NCBI GenBank assembly: GCA_944319815.1
Contig: CALUEX010000002.1
Span: 62,001 to 126,000 of the forward strand
DNA from: an uncultured Prevotella sp.
GTDB taxonomy: Bacteria > Bacteroidota > Bacteroidia > Bacteroidales > Bacteroidaceae
DNA: 64,000 nt
Direction: 5' to 3'
Positions within the stretch are counted from its first letter, which is position 1. Each line of letters starts with the position of its first letter. Below, piece by piece: positions 1 to 8,482 of the stretch. The notes beneath the pieces are model-generated. The model was not told the origin of the DNA. It saw only the letters and a list, made by a program, of their open reading frames with translations, and ran no database searches. The position numbers and the translations under genes were made by a program.

Positions 1-505
1 GCATATTGCTCGTCTCAGGAAGCAGGACAAGACCAAATATCGAACCGGCCCCGAGAAGCTCGCGCACAGCTCCGAGAAGGGTCAGCGCAATGCTGAAGCC
101 GAGCCCGATGCCAATACCGTCGAACAGGCTCTCGACAGGCCCATGGCTGCAAGCGAATGCCTCGGCACGGCCAAGGATGATACAGTTCACCACGATTAGC
201 GGGATATAGAGGCCCAGCGTGGCATATATGGCTGGAACGTATGCCTGCATGAGCATCTGCAAGATTGTCACGAAGGATGCAATGACAACCACGAAAACAG
301 GTATGCGCACCATGTCTGGCGTCAAGTTCTTTATCAAAGAAATAACCAAGTTTGAGCATATCAGCACAAACATAGTAGCCAATCCCATCGATAAGCCATT
401 CATTGCTGACGTTGTCGTGGCCAACGTAGGACACATACCAAGAAGGAGCACGAAGGTAGGGTTCTCCTTGACTACACCGTTGATTAATATTTTTATATAA
501 TTCAT
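1..505 (-). CDS. rnfE: Rnf electron transport complex subunit E (partial, runs off left edge)
   Basis: Integral membrane subunit of the Rnf ferredoxin:NAD+ oxidoreductase. The 168 codons in the window start at ATG 505 and stay open to base 2, so the C-terminus lies outside. Visible are several hydrophobic helices, GMCPTLA near residue 25 and VNCIILGRAEAFA near residue 108. The two cysteines in these motifs are the RnfE half of the ligands for the intramembrane Fe-S centre shared with RnfA in known Rnf structures. It is the last rnf gene visible of a minus-strand operon, 25 bp after the rnfG stop; rnfA would be expected just beyond the edge. Confidence 0.95.
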   Translation of the reverse strand, partial: MNYIKILINGVVKENPTFVLLLGMCPTLATTTSAMNGLSMGLATMFVLICSNLVISLIKNLTPDMVRIPVFVVVIASFVTILQMLMQAYVPAIYATLGLYIPLIVVNCIILGRAEAFACSHGPVESLFDGIGIGLGFSIALTLLGAVRELLGAGSIFGLVLLPETSNM

Positions 506-529
506 AGTTCCTTATAGTTTTAGGTAATA

Positions 530-1153
530 CTAATTTTTGTGGCCGGGCGTAGCACCGGTTTGGGCATCCACAGGAAGAGACTTATAAGCCTGGTATGCTT
601 GGTTTACGGCCAACAGAAACGCACGGCTCGTAATAGTTGAAGCTGTTATGGCATCTATGTCGCCCCCGTCTTTCTTCACCGTGAGTTTGTCTGACGCGGG
701 ATTTTTGCCTATCACGCATCCCTTACCGTCTTTCTGGAACCATTTGTCGGCCTTTGCGCCAAGTCCAGGAGTTTCAGCGTGCTGTAAGATAGTATAACCA
801 AGGATTTTTCCGTCATTGTCGAAACCGACCAAAACCTTCAGGTCTCCGCCAAATCCGCCAGTCGTGCTCTCAACTGCTGCACCGAGAGGCTTGTTGTCAG
901 AACCCACCGTTTCATGGATTACAAATGTTACTTCCTTGCCGGAAATAGTCTGTTTTACGGTATCATCCTTTGCCACAGACAAGTCAACACCCCCCATAAC
1001 AGCCTTAATTCCGTCAGCAAGGGTCTTTTCCGATTGCAACTTTATAGGTTCTTCCGTAACATGGTTTACGTAGGCCAAGATGCTACCCGTTATCAGGGCA
1101 ACCCCTACGAGGACGACAACCATGTTGGTTATTGTAGATTCAAGTTTTTTCAT
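530..1153 (-). CDS. rnfG: Rnf electron transport complex subunit G, FMN-binding
   Basis: Membrane-anchored flavoprotein of the Rnf complex, 207 aa, with one N-terminal helix (about residues 9-28) and an FMN_bind domain. The usual flavinylation site is DAITASTITS (167-176), where the Gly of the common S/T-G-A-T motif is Ala. A second and better match to the ApbE target pattern, DAQTGAT (196-202), sits almost at the C-terminus and matches the FMN site of RnfD in this operon. The start overlaps the rnfD stop by 4 bp, which indicates translational coupling. Confidence 0.95.
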   Translation of the reverse strand: MKKLESTITNMVVVLVGVALITGSILAYVNHVTEEPIKLQSEKTLADGIKAVMGGVDLSVAKDDTVKQTISGKEVTFVIHETVGSDNKPLGAAVESTTGGFGGDLKVLVGFDNDGKILGYTILQHAETPGLGAKADKWFQKDGKGCVIGKNPASDKLTVKKDGGDIDAITASTITSRAFLLAVNQAYQAYKSLPVDAQTGATPGHKN

Positions 1154-2160
1154 TTTCCACCCTCCTTGTTTACTATTTCACCAAAACGCTTCGGCTTTAC
1201 GTATGTATTGATAAGAGGAGTAAATGCGTTCATGATAAGGATTGCGAACGACATTCCCTCGGGATAAGAGCCCCAGTTCCTTATTACGACCGTAAGGAAG
1301 CCTATGGCTATACCATATATCAACTGGCCCTTATGCGTCATTGGAGACGTAACATAATCGGTCGCCATGAAAATTGCGCCTAACATCAAGCCGCCGCTTA
1401 ACAACGTGGCTACAGGATTGGCATAAACAGGATTGGCCAAATGCAGCAAGCCGCTGAACACAAACACCGTTGCAAGGATGCTGACAGGTATGTGCCACGT
1501 GATAATCTTGCGCCAAAGCATATAAACAAGGCCGATTATCAATGCCAAGGCGCAGACCTCGCCAATGGCTCCTGCACCGTTGTTAAGACCGGGATTACCA
1601 AGCAACAACGATAAAGAGTCAGGCAGCTGGTCGAGAACAGAAGCATCGCCAGACTTTATAGCCTGCTTCATTATACTCAACGGGGTAGCCCCTGTCTGTG
1701 CATCAACGTATGAGCCAAGCTGTCCTGCTATAGGCCACGATGTCATCTGTGCCGGGAACGACGCCAAAAGGAAGCAACGGCCGACCAAAGCTGGATTGAA
1801 AGGATTGCAACCAAGCCCTCCGAAAGTCATCTTTCCTATACCAATCGCAACCAGTGCGCCTATTATAACAATCCATACAGGAATATTGGAAGGCAGGTTA
1901 AAACCTAACAACAGGCCTGTGAGTATTGCAGAACCGTCACTTATAGTCGGCTCCTTCTTTAATATATACTTTGTAATCGCCCACTCGAAGAACACGCAGG
2001 CGGCAACGCTTGATGCGCAAACGACGGCCGAACCTAAACCGAAATAAAGGAACGACACGATTAATGCCGGCACCAAGGCTATTATCACGCCGTACATATT
2101 ACGCTCTACGCTGTCCGTACCATGTGCGTGCGGTGACAATGAAACTATCAGTTTACTCAT
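1150..2160 (-). CDS. rnfD: Rnf electron transport complex subunit D
   Basis: Polytopic flavoprotein of the Rnf complex, related to NqrB, and part of the ion-conducting membrane core. ATG 2160 gives 336 aa beginning MSKLIVSLSPHAHG, the usual family start; an in-frame TTG lies 36 bp upstream. Family motifs are ISDGSAILTGLLLGFNLP, GGLGCNPFNPALVGR and DAQTGATPLS, whose last Thr (about residue 159) is the expected covalent FMN site. It sits between rnfC and rnfG in conserved operon order and overlaps rnfG by 4 bp. Confidence 0.95.
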   Translation of the reverse strand: MSKLIVSLSPHAHGTDSVERNMYGVIIALVPALIVSFLYFGLGSAVVCASSVAACVFFEWAITKYILKKEPTISDGSAILTGLLLGFNLPSNIPVWIVIIGALVAIGIGKMTFGGLGCNPFNPALVGRCFLLASFPAQMTSWPIAGQLGSYVDAQTGATPLSIMKQAIKSGDASVLDQLPDSLSLLLGNPGLNNGAGAIGEVCALALIIGLVYMLWRKIITWHIPVSILATVFVFSGLLHLANPVYANPVATLLSGGLMLGAIFMATDYVTSPMTHKGQLIYGIAIGFLTVVIRNWGSYPEGMSFAILIMNAFTPLINTYVKPKRFGEIVNKEGGK

Positions 2161-2213
2161 TTTCTTGATTTGATTAAGTTCCGACTTTTCAGCCAAAAGA
2201 TTATTCTATTGAT

Positions 2214-3566
2214 TTATTTTTTCGCGTTGCGAGACTTTATTATGCCCATTACGGTACTCTTCCCAAGCCTTATGTTATCTAACATCGGACGATGGGCAGG
2301 GCAGGTAAACTGGCATGAACCGCACTCGATGCACGATGTTATGCCTGCAGCCTCAACCTTTTCCCAATCATGGAAGGCACTGGCAGTTGCCAAAAGATAA
2401 GGCTCAAGGCCCATAGGACAGGCGCTGACGCACTTTGCACAACGTATGCAGGGCTGCGGAGCCTTGCGCTTTGCATCATCACCACTAAGTACGGTAACGC
2501 TGTTTGTACCCTTGCAGATGGGCACTTCCACCGAAGTCAGGGCCTTGCCCATCATCGGGCCACCTGCCAACAGCTTGTTATCTCCTTCGGGCATACCGCC
2601 GCACTCATTAATAAGGTCTATCATCGGAGTGCCCATACGCACGAGGAAGTTGCTCGGCTTCGCGATTTTCTTGCCTGTGACGGTCGTGTAACGCTCAAAC
2701 AAAGGCTTGTTCTTCATCACTGCCTGGTACACGGCAAAGGCGGTTCCTACATTCTGGACTATGGCGCCTACGTTAACGGGAATGGCCGGAGGTGCCGGAA
2801 CCTGACGGCGTATTACGGCGTCAACAAGTTGCTTTTCGCCTCCCTGCGGATATTTCTGTGCAAGCGGCACAACCTCAACGTTGGGATTGTTCCTTGTCTT
2901 TTCCTCAAAAAGTTCTATCGCCTTGGGCTTGTTCTCTTCTATACCAATATACCCCTTTGTCACCTTGACAGCCTTCATCAGCAAGTCAAGTCCGACAAGA
3001 ATTTCGTCGGCGTGCTCCATCATGAGCCTATAATCGGAAGTAATATAAGGCTCGCACTCCACTCCGTTAAGGATTACGCACTCGGCCTTTGCCGTAGGCG
3101 GAGGGCACAATTTGATAAAAGTGGGGAAACCGGCTCCGCCCATACCAGTAACGCCAGCCTTCTTTACGCGCTCTATTATCTCTTCAGACGTAAGTTCGGG
3201 ATGTGCGTCGAGAGTCTCGAGCTTGTCAGAACGGTCAATGCTTTCTTCCCATTCATCGCCCTCAACCTTGACTATTATCACCGGCTTGCGATAACCGGTA
3301 GCGTCTATGGCCTCGTCTATTTTCAGGACTGTGCCCGAAACCGAAGAATAAACGGGTGCTGAAACAAATCCACCAGCCTCGGCAAGCATTGTGCCGACCT
3401 TAACCTTGTCGCCCTTCTTCACTACCGGTTTGGCCGGCGCGCCGATATGCTGCGACAACGGGAATATGGCTTGTTGCGGTAACTTGGCCACTTGCGTGAC
3501 AGATTCTGAAGACAGTTTGTTTTCTTCAGGATGCACACCGCCTATTCTGAATGTCTTGAATTTCAT
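2214..3566 (-). CDS. rnfC: Rnf electron transport complex subunit C
   Basis: Peripheral NADH/FMN and Fe-S subunit, 450 aa. An N-terminal barrel-sandwich region is followed by the NADH/FMN-binding domain (GMGGAGFPTF at 141-150, GVECEPYITSD near 168-178). Two ferredoxin-type [4Fe-4S] motifs follow, CIRCAKCVSACP (373-384) and CIECGSCQFTCP (412-423). Length is normal for the short Bacteroidetes and Clostridia form without the long C-terminal repeats of enterobacterial RnfC. The start overlaps the rnfB stop by 4 bp. Confidence 0.96.
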   Translation of the reverse strand: MKFKTFRIGGVHPEENKLSSESVTQVAKLPQQAIFPLSQHIGAPAKPVVKKGDKVKVGTMLAEAGGFVSAPVYSSVSGTVLKIDEAIDATGYRKPVIIVKVEGDEWEESIDRSDKLETLDAHPELTSEEIIERVKKAGVTGMGGAGFPTFIKLCPPPTAKAECVILNGVECEPYITSDYRLMMEHADEILVGLDLLMKAVKVTKGYIGIEENKPKAIELFEEKTRNNPNVEVVPLAQKYPQGGEKQLVDAVIRRQVPAPPAIPVNVGAIVQNVGTAFAVYQAVMKNKPLFERYTTVTGKKIAKPSNFLVRMGTPMIDLINECGGMPEGDNKLLAGGPMMGKALTSVEVPICKGTNSVTVLSGDDAKRKAPQPCIRCAKCVSACPMGLEPYLLATASAFHDWEKVEAAGITSCIECGSCQFTCPAHRPMLDNIRLGKSTVMGIIKSRNAKK

Positions 3567-4471
3567 GCTTTTACCTCCTCTTGTTTAGGTTCAACATTAC
3601 CTTTACCGTCTGACGACGCAGCTGTCACATCAGCCTTTGGCCTCGGTGCAGGGAAATTCACGGCCACAATGGCGTGTGTAGGACACACCTCAACGCACTT
3701 ACGGCACAAGCGGCACTTGTCAGGGTCTATGTATGAAACGTTGTTAGATATGGTTATAGCTTCAAACTTACACTCCTTTTCACACTTGCCACAACCTATG
3801 CAGGCTGCCTTGCAAGCCTTCATAGCTGCCGCGCCCTTATCCTTGTTGACGCAACGCACATAAACACGGCGGTTCTTCACGCCCTTCTTGCGCAACTCAA
3901 TAATGTGGCGTGGGCACGCCTTAACGCAAGCGCCGCAGGCTGTACACTTATCCTCGTCAACCTCCGGCAAACCTGTCTCATGGTTCATAGTGATAGCCCC
4001 GAACGCACAAGCATTGACGCAATCGCCACAACCGAGACAACCGTAACCGCAACCTGTCTCGCCAGCTCCACAAGAGTTCATCGCCGTACACGTGCGCAAA
4101 CCGTTGTACTCGGCTATACGTGGACGAAGCTCACACGTTCCATTACAACGTACCACGGCAACCTTAGGTTCGGTGTTGGCCACTGCCATACCAAGCAAAT
4201 CGGCAACCTGCCCCATGACCTCTGACCCGCCTACGGGACAAAACAGACCTTCAAGCGAGCCTGCGTCTGCTCCTCGAACCATCGCTGCGGCCATTCCTGA
4301 GCATCCAGGATAACCGCAACCACCACAGTTGGCACCGGGCAACAATGCCGTAACCTGCGCCAGCCGAGGGTCCTCGTAAACAGCGAACTTCTTGGAACAT
4401 ACATACAGTACGACGGCAGAAACCAGCGCGATGCACCCAAGAACAATTACTGCAATCAAAATAAAGTTCAT
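3563..4471 (-). CDS. rnfB: Rnf electron transport complex subunit B (ferredoxin entry)
   Basis: Electron-entry subunit of Rnf, 302 aa, anchored by one N-terminal helix (about 5-25). A [4Fe-4S] domain carries C49, C52, C57 and C78. Four ferredoxin motifs follow: CGYGCLGCGDCVNAC, CTACGACVKACP, CIGCGKCEKEC and CRLCRKCVEVCP. The Lys/Glu-rich tail after residue 285 is low complexity. It is the second gene of the operon after rseC, 55 bp downstream, and overlaps rnfC by 4 bp. Confidence 0.96.
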   Translation of the reverse strand: MNFILIAVIVLGCIALVSAVVLYVCSKKFAVYEDPRLAQVTALLPGANCGGCGYPGCSGMAAAMVRGADAGSLEGLFCPVGGSEVMGQVADLLGMAVANTEPKVAVVRCNGTCELRPRIAEYNGLRTCTAMNSCGAGETGCGYGCLGCGDCVNACAFGAITMNHETGLPEVDEDKCTACGACVKACPRHIIELRKKGVKNRRVYVRCVNKDKGAAAMKACKAACIGCGKCEKECKFEAITISNNVSYIDPDKCRLCRKCVEVCPTHAIVAVNFPAPRPKADVTAASSDGKGNVEPKQEEVKA

Positions 4472-4526
4472 AAGTTTTGTATTTGTTTTAGTTGTTAATA
4501 TTTTTCTACGTTACCATGCGCCATCG

Positions 4527-4949
4527 TCAAACGCCTTCACGCTCAATCCTGAACGACAAACGTGACCTTATCCTCTCACGGCACATATACAATATAAGGT
4601 AATACGGGAGCAAAGCGCCTATACTCGACAATGCCGCAACTGCCTCGCTCCCCGTCAAAGCAAGCACGCAAGCAAGCACCGCAATGAGTATGAACAAAGG
4701 AATTACCGAACTCAACACAACGGCTAACGTTCCTACACGTTGCGACGCCACTACCACGACATTGTCGCCGACCGTTAAACCTGAAGTCAAGGCACCATAA
4801 ACCTCCACAATCTTCTCTTTGCTCTCAGAAGCGTTGCAATGGCTCGCTACCTTGCACGACGCACACGCTGAAGATTGAATGATACGCACTTTCACCCGAC
4901 CGTCTTCAATCCCGTCAACGACACCACAATGCTTTATGTCTGTGCTCAT
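4527..4949 (-). CDS. SoxR-reducing system protein RseC family
   Basis: RseC/MucC-family membrane protein, 140 aa from ATG 4949 (an upstream TTG adds three residues). It has an N-terminal small domain with cysteines ACASCKVASHC (about 28-38) and two adjacent transmembrane helices around 65-115. RseC homologues commonly precede rnf operons and in enterobacteria help Rnf reduce SoxR; here only the linkage is seen. It is first in the operon, with an AT-rich promoter region upstream (4950-5100). Confidence 0.88.
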   Translation of the reverse strand: MSTDIKHCGVVDGIEDGRVKVRIIQSSACASCKVASHCNASESKEKIVEVYGALTSGLTVGDNVVVVASQRVGTLAVVLSSVIPLFILIAVLACVLALTGSEAVAALSSIGALLPYYLILYMCRERIRSRLSFRIEREGV

Positions 4950-5135
4950 ATTATACAAACAAGGTTTTGCAAACTCCAGTTTGCAAATGCAAAAGTAACA
5001 TTATATTTTCAAACAACAAACTAAAACGAAAAATTTATGTAAAAAATAAGGAACAAACCTATCGCCCCAACTACGAAAACGTTTACAAAAAACGCCACCG
5101 TACATGGCGACAAGGTTTGCCACACCACGCAAGCC

Positions 5136-5573
5136 TTATCTCAACAAATCATCAAGAAACTTGTCAAGGTCTTCGTCGAGCCCTTTCATCAGGTCACCAC
5201 CTATTATCTTGATGTCACTGTCAACAAGATAAAGCTCCGACACGTGCTCGCGGTCGTCGTTTTCAAGCACAAAGCTGTAAGGTTTCAGTATGCACATATT
5301 GTCAACGCTATCGTGCAAGCGGCGTATGACCGTGCGCAACACGTCAGCCGCACCGTCGTAAAAGTCGGGTTCCTTGCTGTCAATCCAGTCGTTAACGACA
5401 CATCGTGTTATCTCGTCGTCATTGTCGTCAAAGGCCAACAACTCGCCTGTGTCTTGCGACAGGCTTAGGTGGATGTCAGTCATTACCGTAGGCTCGTCCA
5501 CCACGGGAAACTTCTGTACAATCTTCTTGATGAACCGCTCTAACTGTAAAATTGTCTCTTCCGTTGTTTTCAT
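5136..5573 (-). CDS. conserved hypothetical acidic protein
   Basis: Not recognised at family level. 145 aa, strongly acidic, no signal peptide or membrane segment, so probably cytosolic. It contains SLSQDTGELLAFDDNDDEITRC (seen as a run of acidic residues near 33-53) and an Asp/Leu-rich C-terminus (DEDLDKFLDDLLR). It begins 9 bp after the stop of the GHL10-like lipoprotein gene, so the two are probably cotranscribed. A compact acidic protein of this type could be a protein-interaction partner, but nothing in the sequence decides that. Confidence 0.75.
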   Translation of the reverse strand: MKTTEETILQLERFIKKIVQKFPVVDEPTVMTDIHLSLSQDTGELLAFDDNDDEITRCVVNDWIDSKEPDFYDGAADVLRTVIRRLHDSVDNMCILKPYSFVLENDDREHVSELYLVDSDIKIIGGDLMKGLDEDLDKFLDDLLR

Positions 5574-5582
5574 GGCGTTATT

Positions 5583-7106
5583 TTAATATTTTATTGACTT
5601 TTTGCGTGGTTTACTCTCGTTGCTCATTCGGTCGAGCGCCGTCACGGCATAATGCACCTTCTCGCCAGGCCGAATGTCACTTGCTGGTATTTCATAAAAT
5701 TCGTCAGTCGTAACGGCTACGATTTTCGACGGGTCGTCAACGTCAACCTCATCCCCTCCGGTGAACTTATACACCACATACTTCACGGCCTCGTTCTTCC
5801 AGCCTTTCCCCTTAGGGGCTTTCCAGAACAGCACGGGCCGGCCGTCCATATCCAAGATTTTCATCTTGCGCACCTTCTTGGGAGCCTTGCCGTCAATATA
5901 CGGCATCGTAGGAACAAAAGCCGGATATTTCCAATACACGTTCTCGAGCAGTGAAGCATAATTGCCCACATTGTCAACAACTGCCTTTGCATACCAAAGC
6001 ACCGTACCGTTTACGTTGCCCATCATGTCGTGGAGCTTTCTCTTCGCCGGCAACTGGTTGATGTTAGGGTTGGCAGGGTCGGCATTCTTGGCCGTGCGCT
6101 CCACGTCCTCACCTATATATAGATGCCGCTTGCCGGCATACTTGTTCCACCATCTTATCAGCGTGTCATAATCTGCCGCGCGGTGGCCTATTTCCCAATA
6201 AAGTTGCGGCACGCAATAGTCCACCCAACCGTTATTGACCCACATCAGCACGTCGGCATACAGGTCGTCATAGTTCTGCAATCCGTTCGTGTCGCTACCT
6301 ATTGACGGTGCGCTCCTCTTGTTGCGGTATATGCCGAAAGGCGACACGCCGAACTTCACCCACGGCTTCACCTTGTGGATGGTCTCATACATCTGCATCA
6401 TGAATATGTCTACGTTATACCGGCGCCAGTCTCCACGGTCTTTTATGCCGTTATTGTAGGTTGCGTACTCGGCGTTGTCGGGGATTGACTGCCCCGCCAC
6501 GGGGTACGGGTAGAAATAATCGTCGATGTGCAGGCCGTCGATGTCGTAACGCTCTACGATGTCAGCCACCACCTTACATATATAGTCCCTGTTCTCCGGC
6601 AGACCTGGGTTCAATATCAGCTGGCCGTCATACGCAAACACGGCTTCAGGATGCCTTATGGCCACGTGGCTGCGCGCAAGTTCGCGCGTGGTCTTCGTTT
6701 TTGCGCGGTAAGGGTTAATCCATGCGTGCAGCTCCATGCCGCGCTTGTGGCACTGCTCCACCATCCACGCCAGCGGGTCCCAATAAGGCGACGGTGCCTG
6801 CCCTTGTCGCCCGGTCAGGAAACGGCTCCACGGCTCCAGCTTGCTTTCATACAGGGCGTCGCACTCCGGGCGCACCTGGAAGATTATGGCATTGACGCCG
6901 CACTGCTTCAGCCGGTCAAGCTGGTAAGTGAGCGTTTCCTGCATACGCTTCGTGCCCATACCAAGGAACTGGCCGTTGACACACTGTATCCACGCACCGC
7001 GGAACTCCCGTTTTTGCTTACTGCCCGTACCTGCCGACATACATCCCGGCAAAACCATACATATTAATAATATTGCGACTTTCAGGCCTACATCGTACTT
7101 TTTCAT
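5583..7106 (-). CDS. glycosyl hydrolase-like 10 (GHL10) lipoprotein
   Basis: Family 10-like glycoside hydrolase (YngK/DUF187 type), 507 aa. A lipoprotein signal peptide with lipobox LPGC places Cys22 as the lipidated residue, so it is probably surface or periplasmic. The (beta/alpha)8 domain covers about 33-350, with REFRGAWIQCVNG, VNAIIFQVRPECDALY, IDGLHIDDYFYPYP and DVLMWVNNGWVDYCVPQLYWE, the last two carrying likely catalytic acidic residues. A C-terminal fibronectin-III-like region (about 405-500) follows. The natural substrate is unknown; family members act on bacterial or host glycans. Confidence 0.88.
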   Translation of the reverse strand: MKKYDVGLKVAILLICMVLPGCMSAGTGSKQKREFRGAWIQCVNGQFLGMGTKRMQETLTYQLDRLKQCGVNAIIFQVRPECDALYESKLEPWSRFLTGRQGQAPSPYWDPLAWMVEQCHKRGMELHAWINPYRAKTKTTRELARSHVAIRHPEAVFAYDGQLILNPGLPENRDYICKVVADIVERYDIDGLHIDDYFYPYPVAGQSIPDNAEYATYNNGIKDRGDWRRYNVDIFMMQMYETIHKVKPWVKFGVSPFGIYRNKRSAPSIGSDTNGLQNYDDLYADVLMWVNNGWVDYCVPQLYWEIGHRAADYDTLIRWWNKYAGKRHLYIGEDVERTAKNADPANPNINQLPAKRKLHDMMGNVNGTVLWYAKAVVDNVGNYASLLENVYWKYPAFVPTMPYIDGKAPKKVRKMKILDMDGRPVLFWKAPKGKGWKNEAVKYVVYKFTGGDEVDVDDPSKIVAVTTDEFYEIPASDIRPGEKVHYAVTALDRMSNESKPRKKSIKY

Positions 7107-7447
7107 ACGCCAAAATTACAATGTTTTGTTCACAAAAACAAATATTAAGCCTATAAAAAGTTGTCAATGCGTATTTTTATGTAGGCGCTTAATAAGTTAC
7201 CGTTAACCTAAATAGCAAGTGAAACAGCAACAACCATGATTATTTACCCCCCAAAAAAAGTTATCGCTTTTTAAACATCTATTCTTCGCACGAGCACCTC
7301 CTGTATTCAAAAACGTTAAAATAAGCATTCAAATCCTTTTCACAAGGCAAAAAAACGCTACAAGGCAAACGTTAAACATTAAGCAATGTTAAATAGCCGA
7401 GTTGTGTGGGCACACATTATTTTTGCCTGAATAAATCTTTTATATAA

Positions 7448-7479
7448 TTTGGTTAATATAAAAAAAGTGGTTATATTTG
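7448..7479 (+). promoter_or_regulatory. Bacteroidetes sigma-A type promoter
   Basis: TATATTTG at 7472-7479 matches the -7 consensus TAnnTTTG, with TTTG at 7448-7451 at the right distance (about 20 bp) for the -33 element. No ORF follows within 100 bp; a hairpin terminator does. Confidence 0.6.
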
Positions 7480-7484
7480 CATCG

Positions 7485-7575
7485 TTATCCTGAAAACAAT
7501 CTTTTTACCTTAAAAAACTAATACCTATTGAAGATATAGAGCGGTTGCCTGTGAAGGCCACCGCTTTATTGTTTT
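7485..7575 (+). ncRNA. candidate small RNA with intrinsic terminator
   Basis: A transcript starting after the 7472-7479 box would be about 90 nt, rich in A/U, and would end in the hairpin AGCGGTtGCC...GGCcACCGCT (7540-7565) followed by TTATTGTTTT. There is no start codon with a sensible reading frame. Structure and size fit a small non-coding RNA; the family was not recognised. Confidence 0.4.
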
Positions 7576-7732
7576 ATGGCCATACAACTTTGAATAGCCA
7601 ACTTAACAAATTATTTATCAAACACAACAACACGCAGCTAACAGTTCGCATCCACGTCTTGCTTGGTTTGAAACCATGTTGCGCCCAATTTGCAACTTGG
7701 CAGATTTACAATCCTCTCCAAAACAGAAGTTT

Positions 7733-7930
7733 AACCCCAAATCGGTCATTAGACCGCAATGTCTTAATTTCTATAATCTTATTATTGCTTCTTGCCGTCT
7801 TATGTCCTTCTGCCGCCGTCTTTTCTTCCGTTCCGTCTCGACGTAGCCCGCTACGCCTTCGACAAAACGGAAGAAAAACCGTCTGCCATGAGTACATAAT
7901 CCGTCTAAGCTCTAATGAACGATTTGGGTT
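7733..7930. repeat. 198-bp inverted-repeat element, copy 1
   Basis: The ends are 20-bp terminal inverted repeats starting AACCC(C)AAATCGGTCATTAGA; the right end has one mismatch. The interior has a nested palindrome (TTTTCTTCCGTT / AACGGAAGAAAA around GTAGC/GCTAC). Nearly the same sequence occurs at 16996-17192. It has no transposase, so it resembles a MITE or a large REP-like element. It lies between oppositely placed transcription units. Confidence 0.85.
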
Positions 7931-8372
7931 AAGCATATTTGCCATCCGTCATAACGGAATAAAAGAGCATAAGCTGTAATTTGCGGCATACAGCACGACA
8001 AAAGGGTACGTTTTACAATGCAATATGCGGCAAAACACAGAGTAAAAGGGCACGTTTTGCCAAGCGGCTGAACGCCAGCTGGTTACAAAGCAGTAAAAAT
8101 AAAGCCGCAAAAAAGGCATTAGTTAACGCGAGTTCGGCACGGGAACATATCAAAGGTCTTGCTAAACTCGGCAATATAACCCCATCCAACAGTAGGGACG
8201 TACAGCCCGTGCACTAGTGCCCCTACAAGTGGGGTGGCAAACATTCTGAGGGCAAATGGCGTTTTTATCGGCTTTTACGGGGGCAAACTTTGTATATCCA
8301 GCATTGCTTTATACGGAACTCACGTTACTGAAGGATGAGGTATTGTCTAAGACGGAGGGTATTTCAGCACAC

Positions 8373-8432
8373 AAAAAACGGCATCCCATTGTCATAAAGC
8401 AGGTCTGTGCAATATGCAGGGATGCCGTTTTT
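8373..8432 (-). terminator. terminator of ald
   Basis: Perfect arms AAAACGGCATCCC and GGGATGCCGTTTT enclose a 30-bp loop region and are flanked by A/T runs on both sides, so it could stop transcription in either direction. It lies about 50 bp past the ald stop. Confidence 0.7.
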
Positions 8433-8482
8433 AATTATTAACCCGTCATGCTAAAACATGACGGCGAGGCGCAACAGTGGCG

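Larger units (their letters stand above)
7107..8482. other. 1.4-kb gene-free region
   Basis: No convincing coding sequence. It contains, in order, a Bacteroidetes promoter and terminator pair that may make a small RNA (7448-7575), copy 1 of a 198-bp inverted-repeat element (7733-7930), short AAAAGGGCACGTTTTGC-like repeats around 8000-8065, and the terminator of ald (8373-8432). Short ORFs here lack codon structure or overlap the repeat. Confidence 0.7.

Noticed and set aside
2370..3362. 330-codon plus-strand ORF
   Set aside because: Antisense to rnfC, which has all its Fe-S and NADH motifs.
7111..7118. TAATTTTG box (minus) just before the GHL10 lipoprotein gene
   Set aside because: It would put the transcript start on the ATG itself; chance match in AT-rich sequence is likely.
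7706..7945. 79-codon minus-strand ORF with a near-twin at 16932-17378
   Set aside because: The shared part is exactly the inverted-repeat element; its translation follows the terminal repeats and hairpin, with no start signal or domain.
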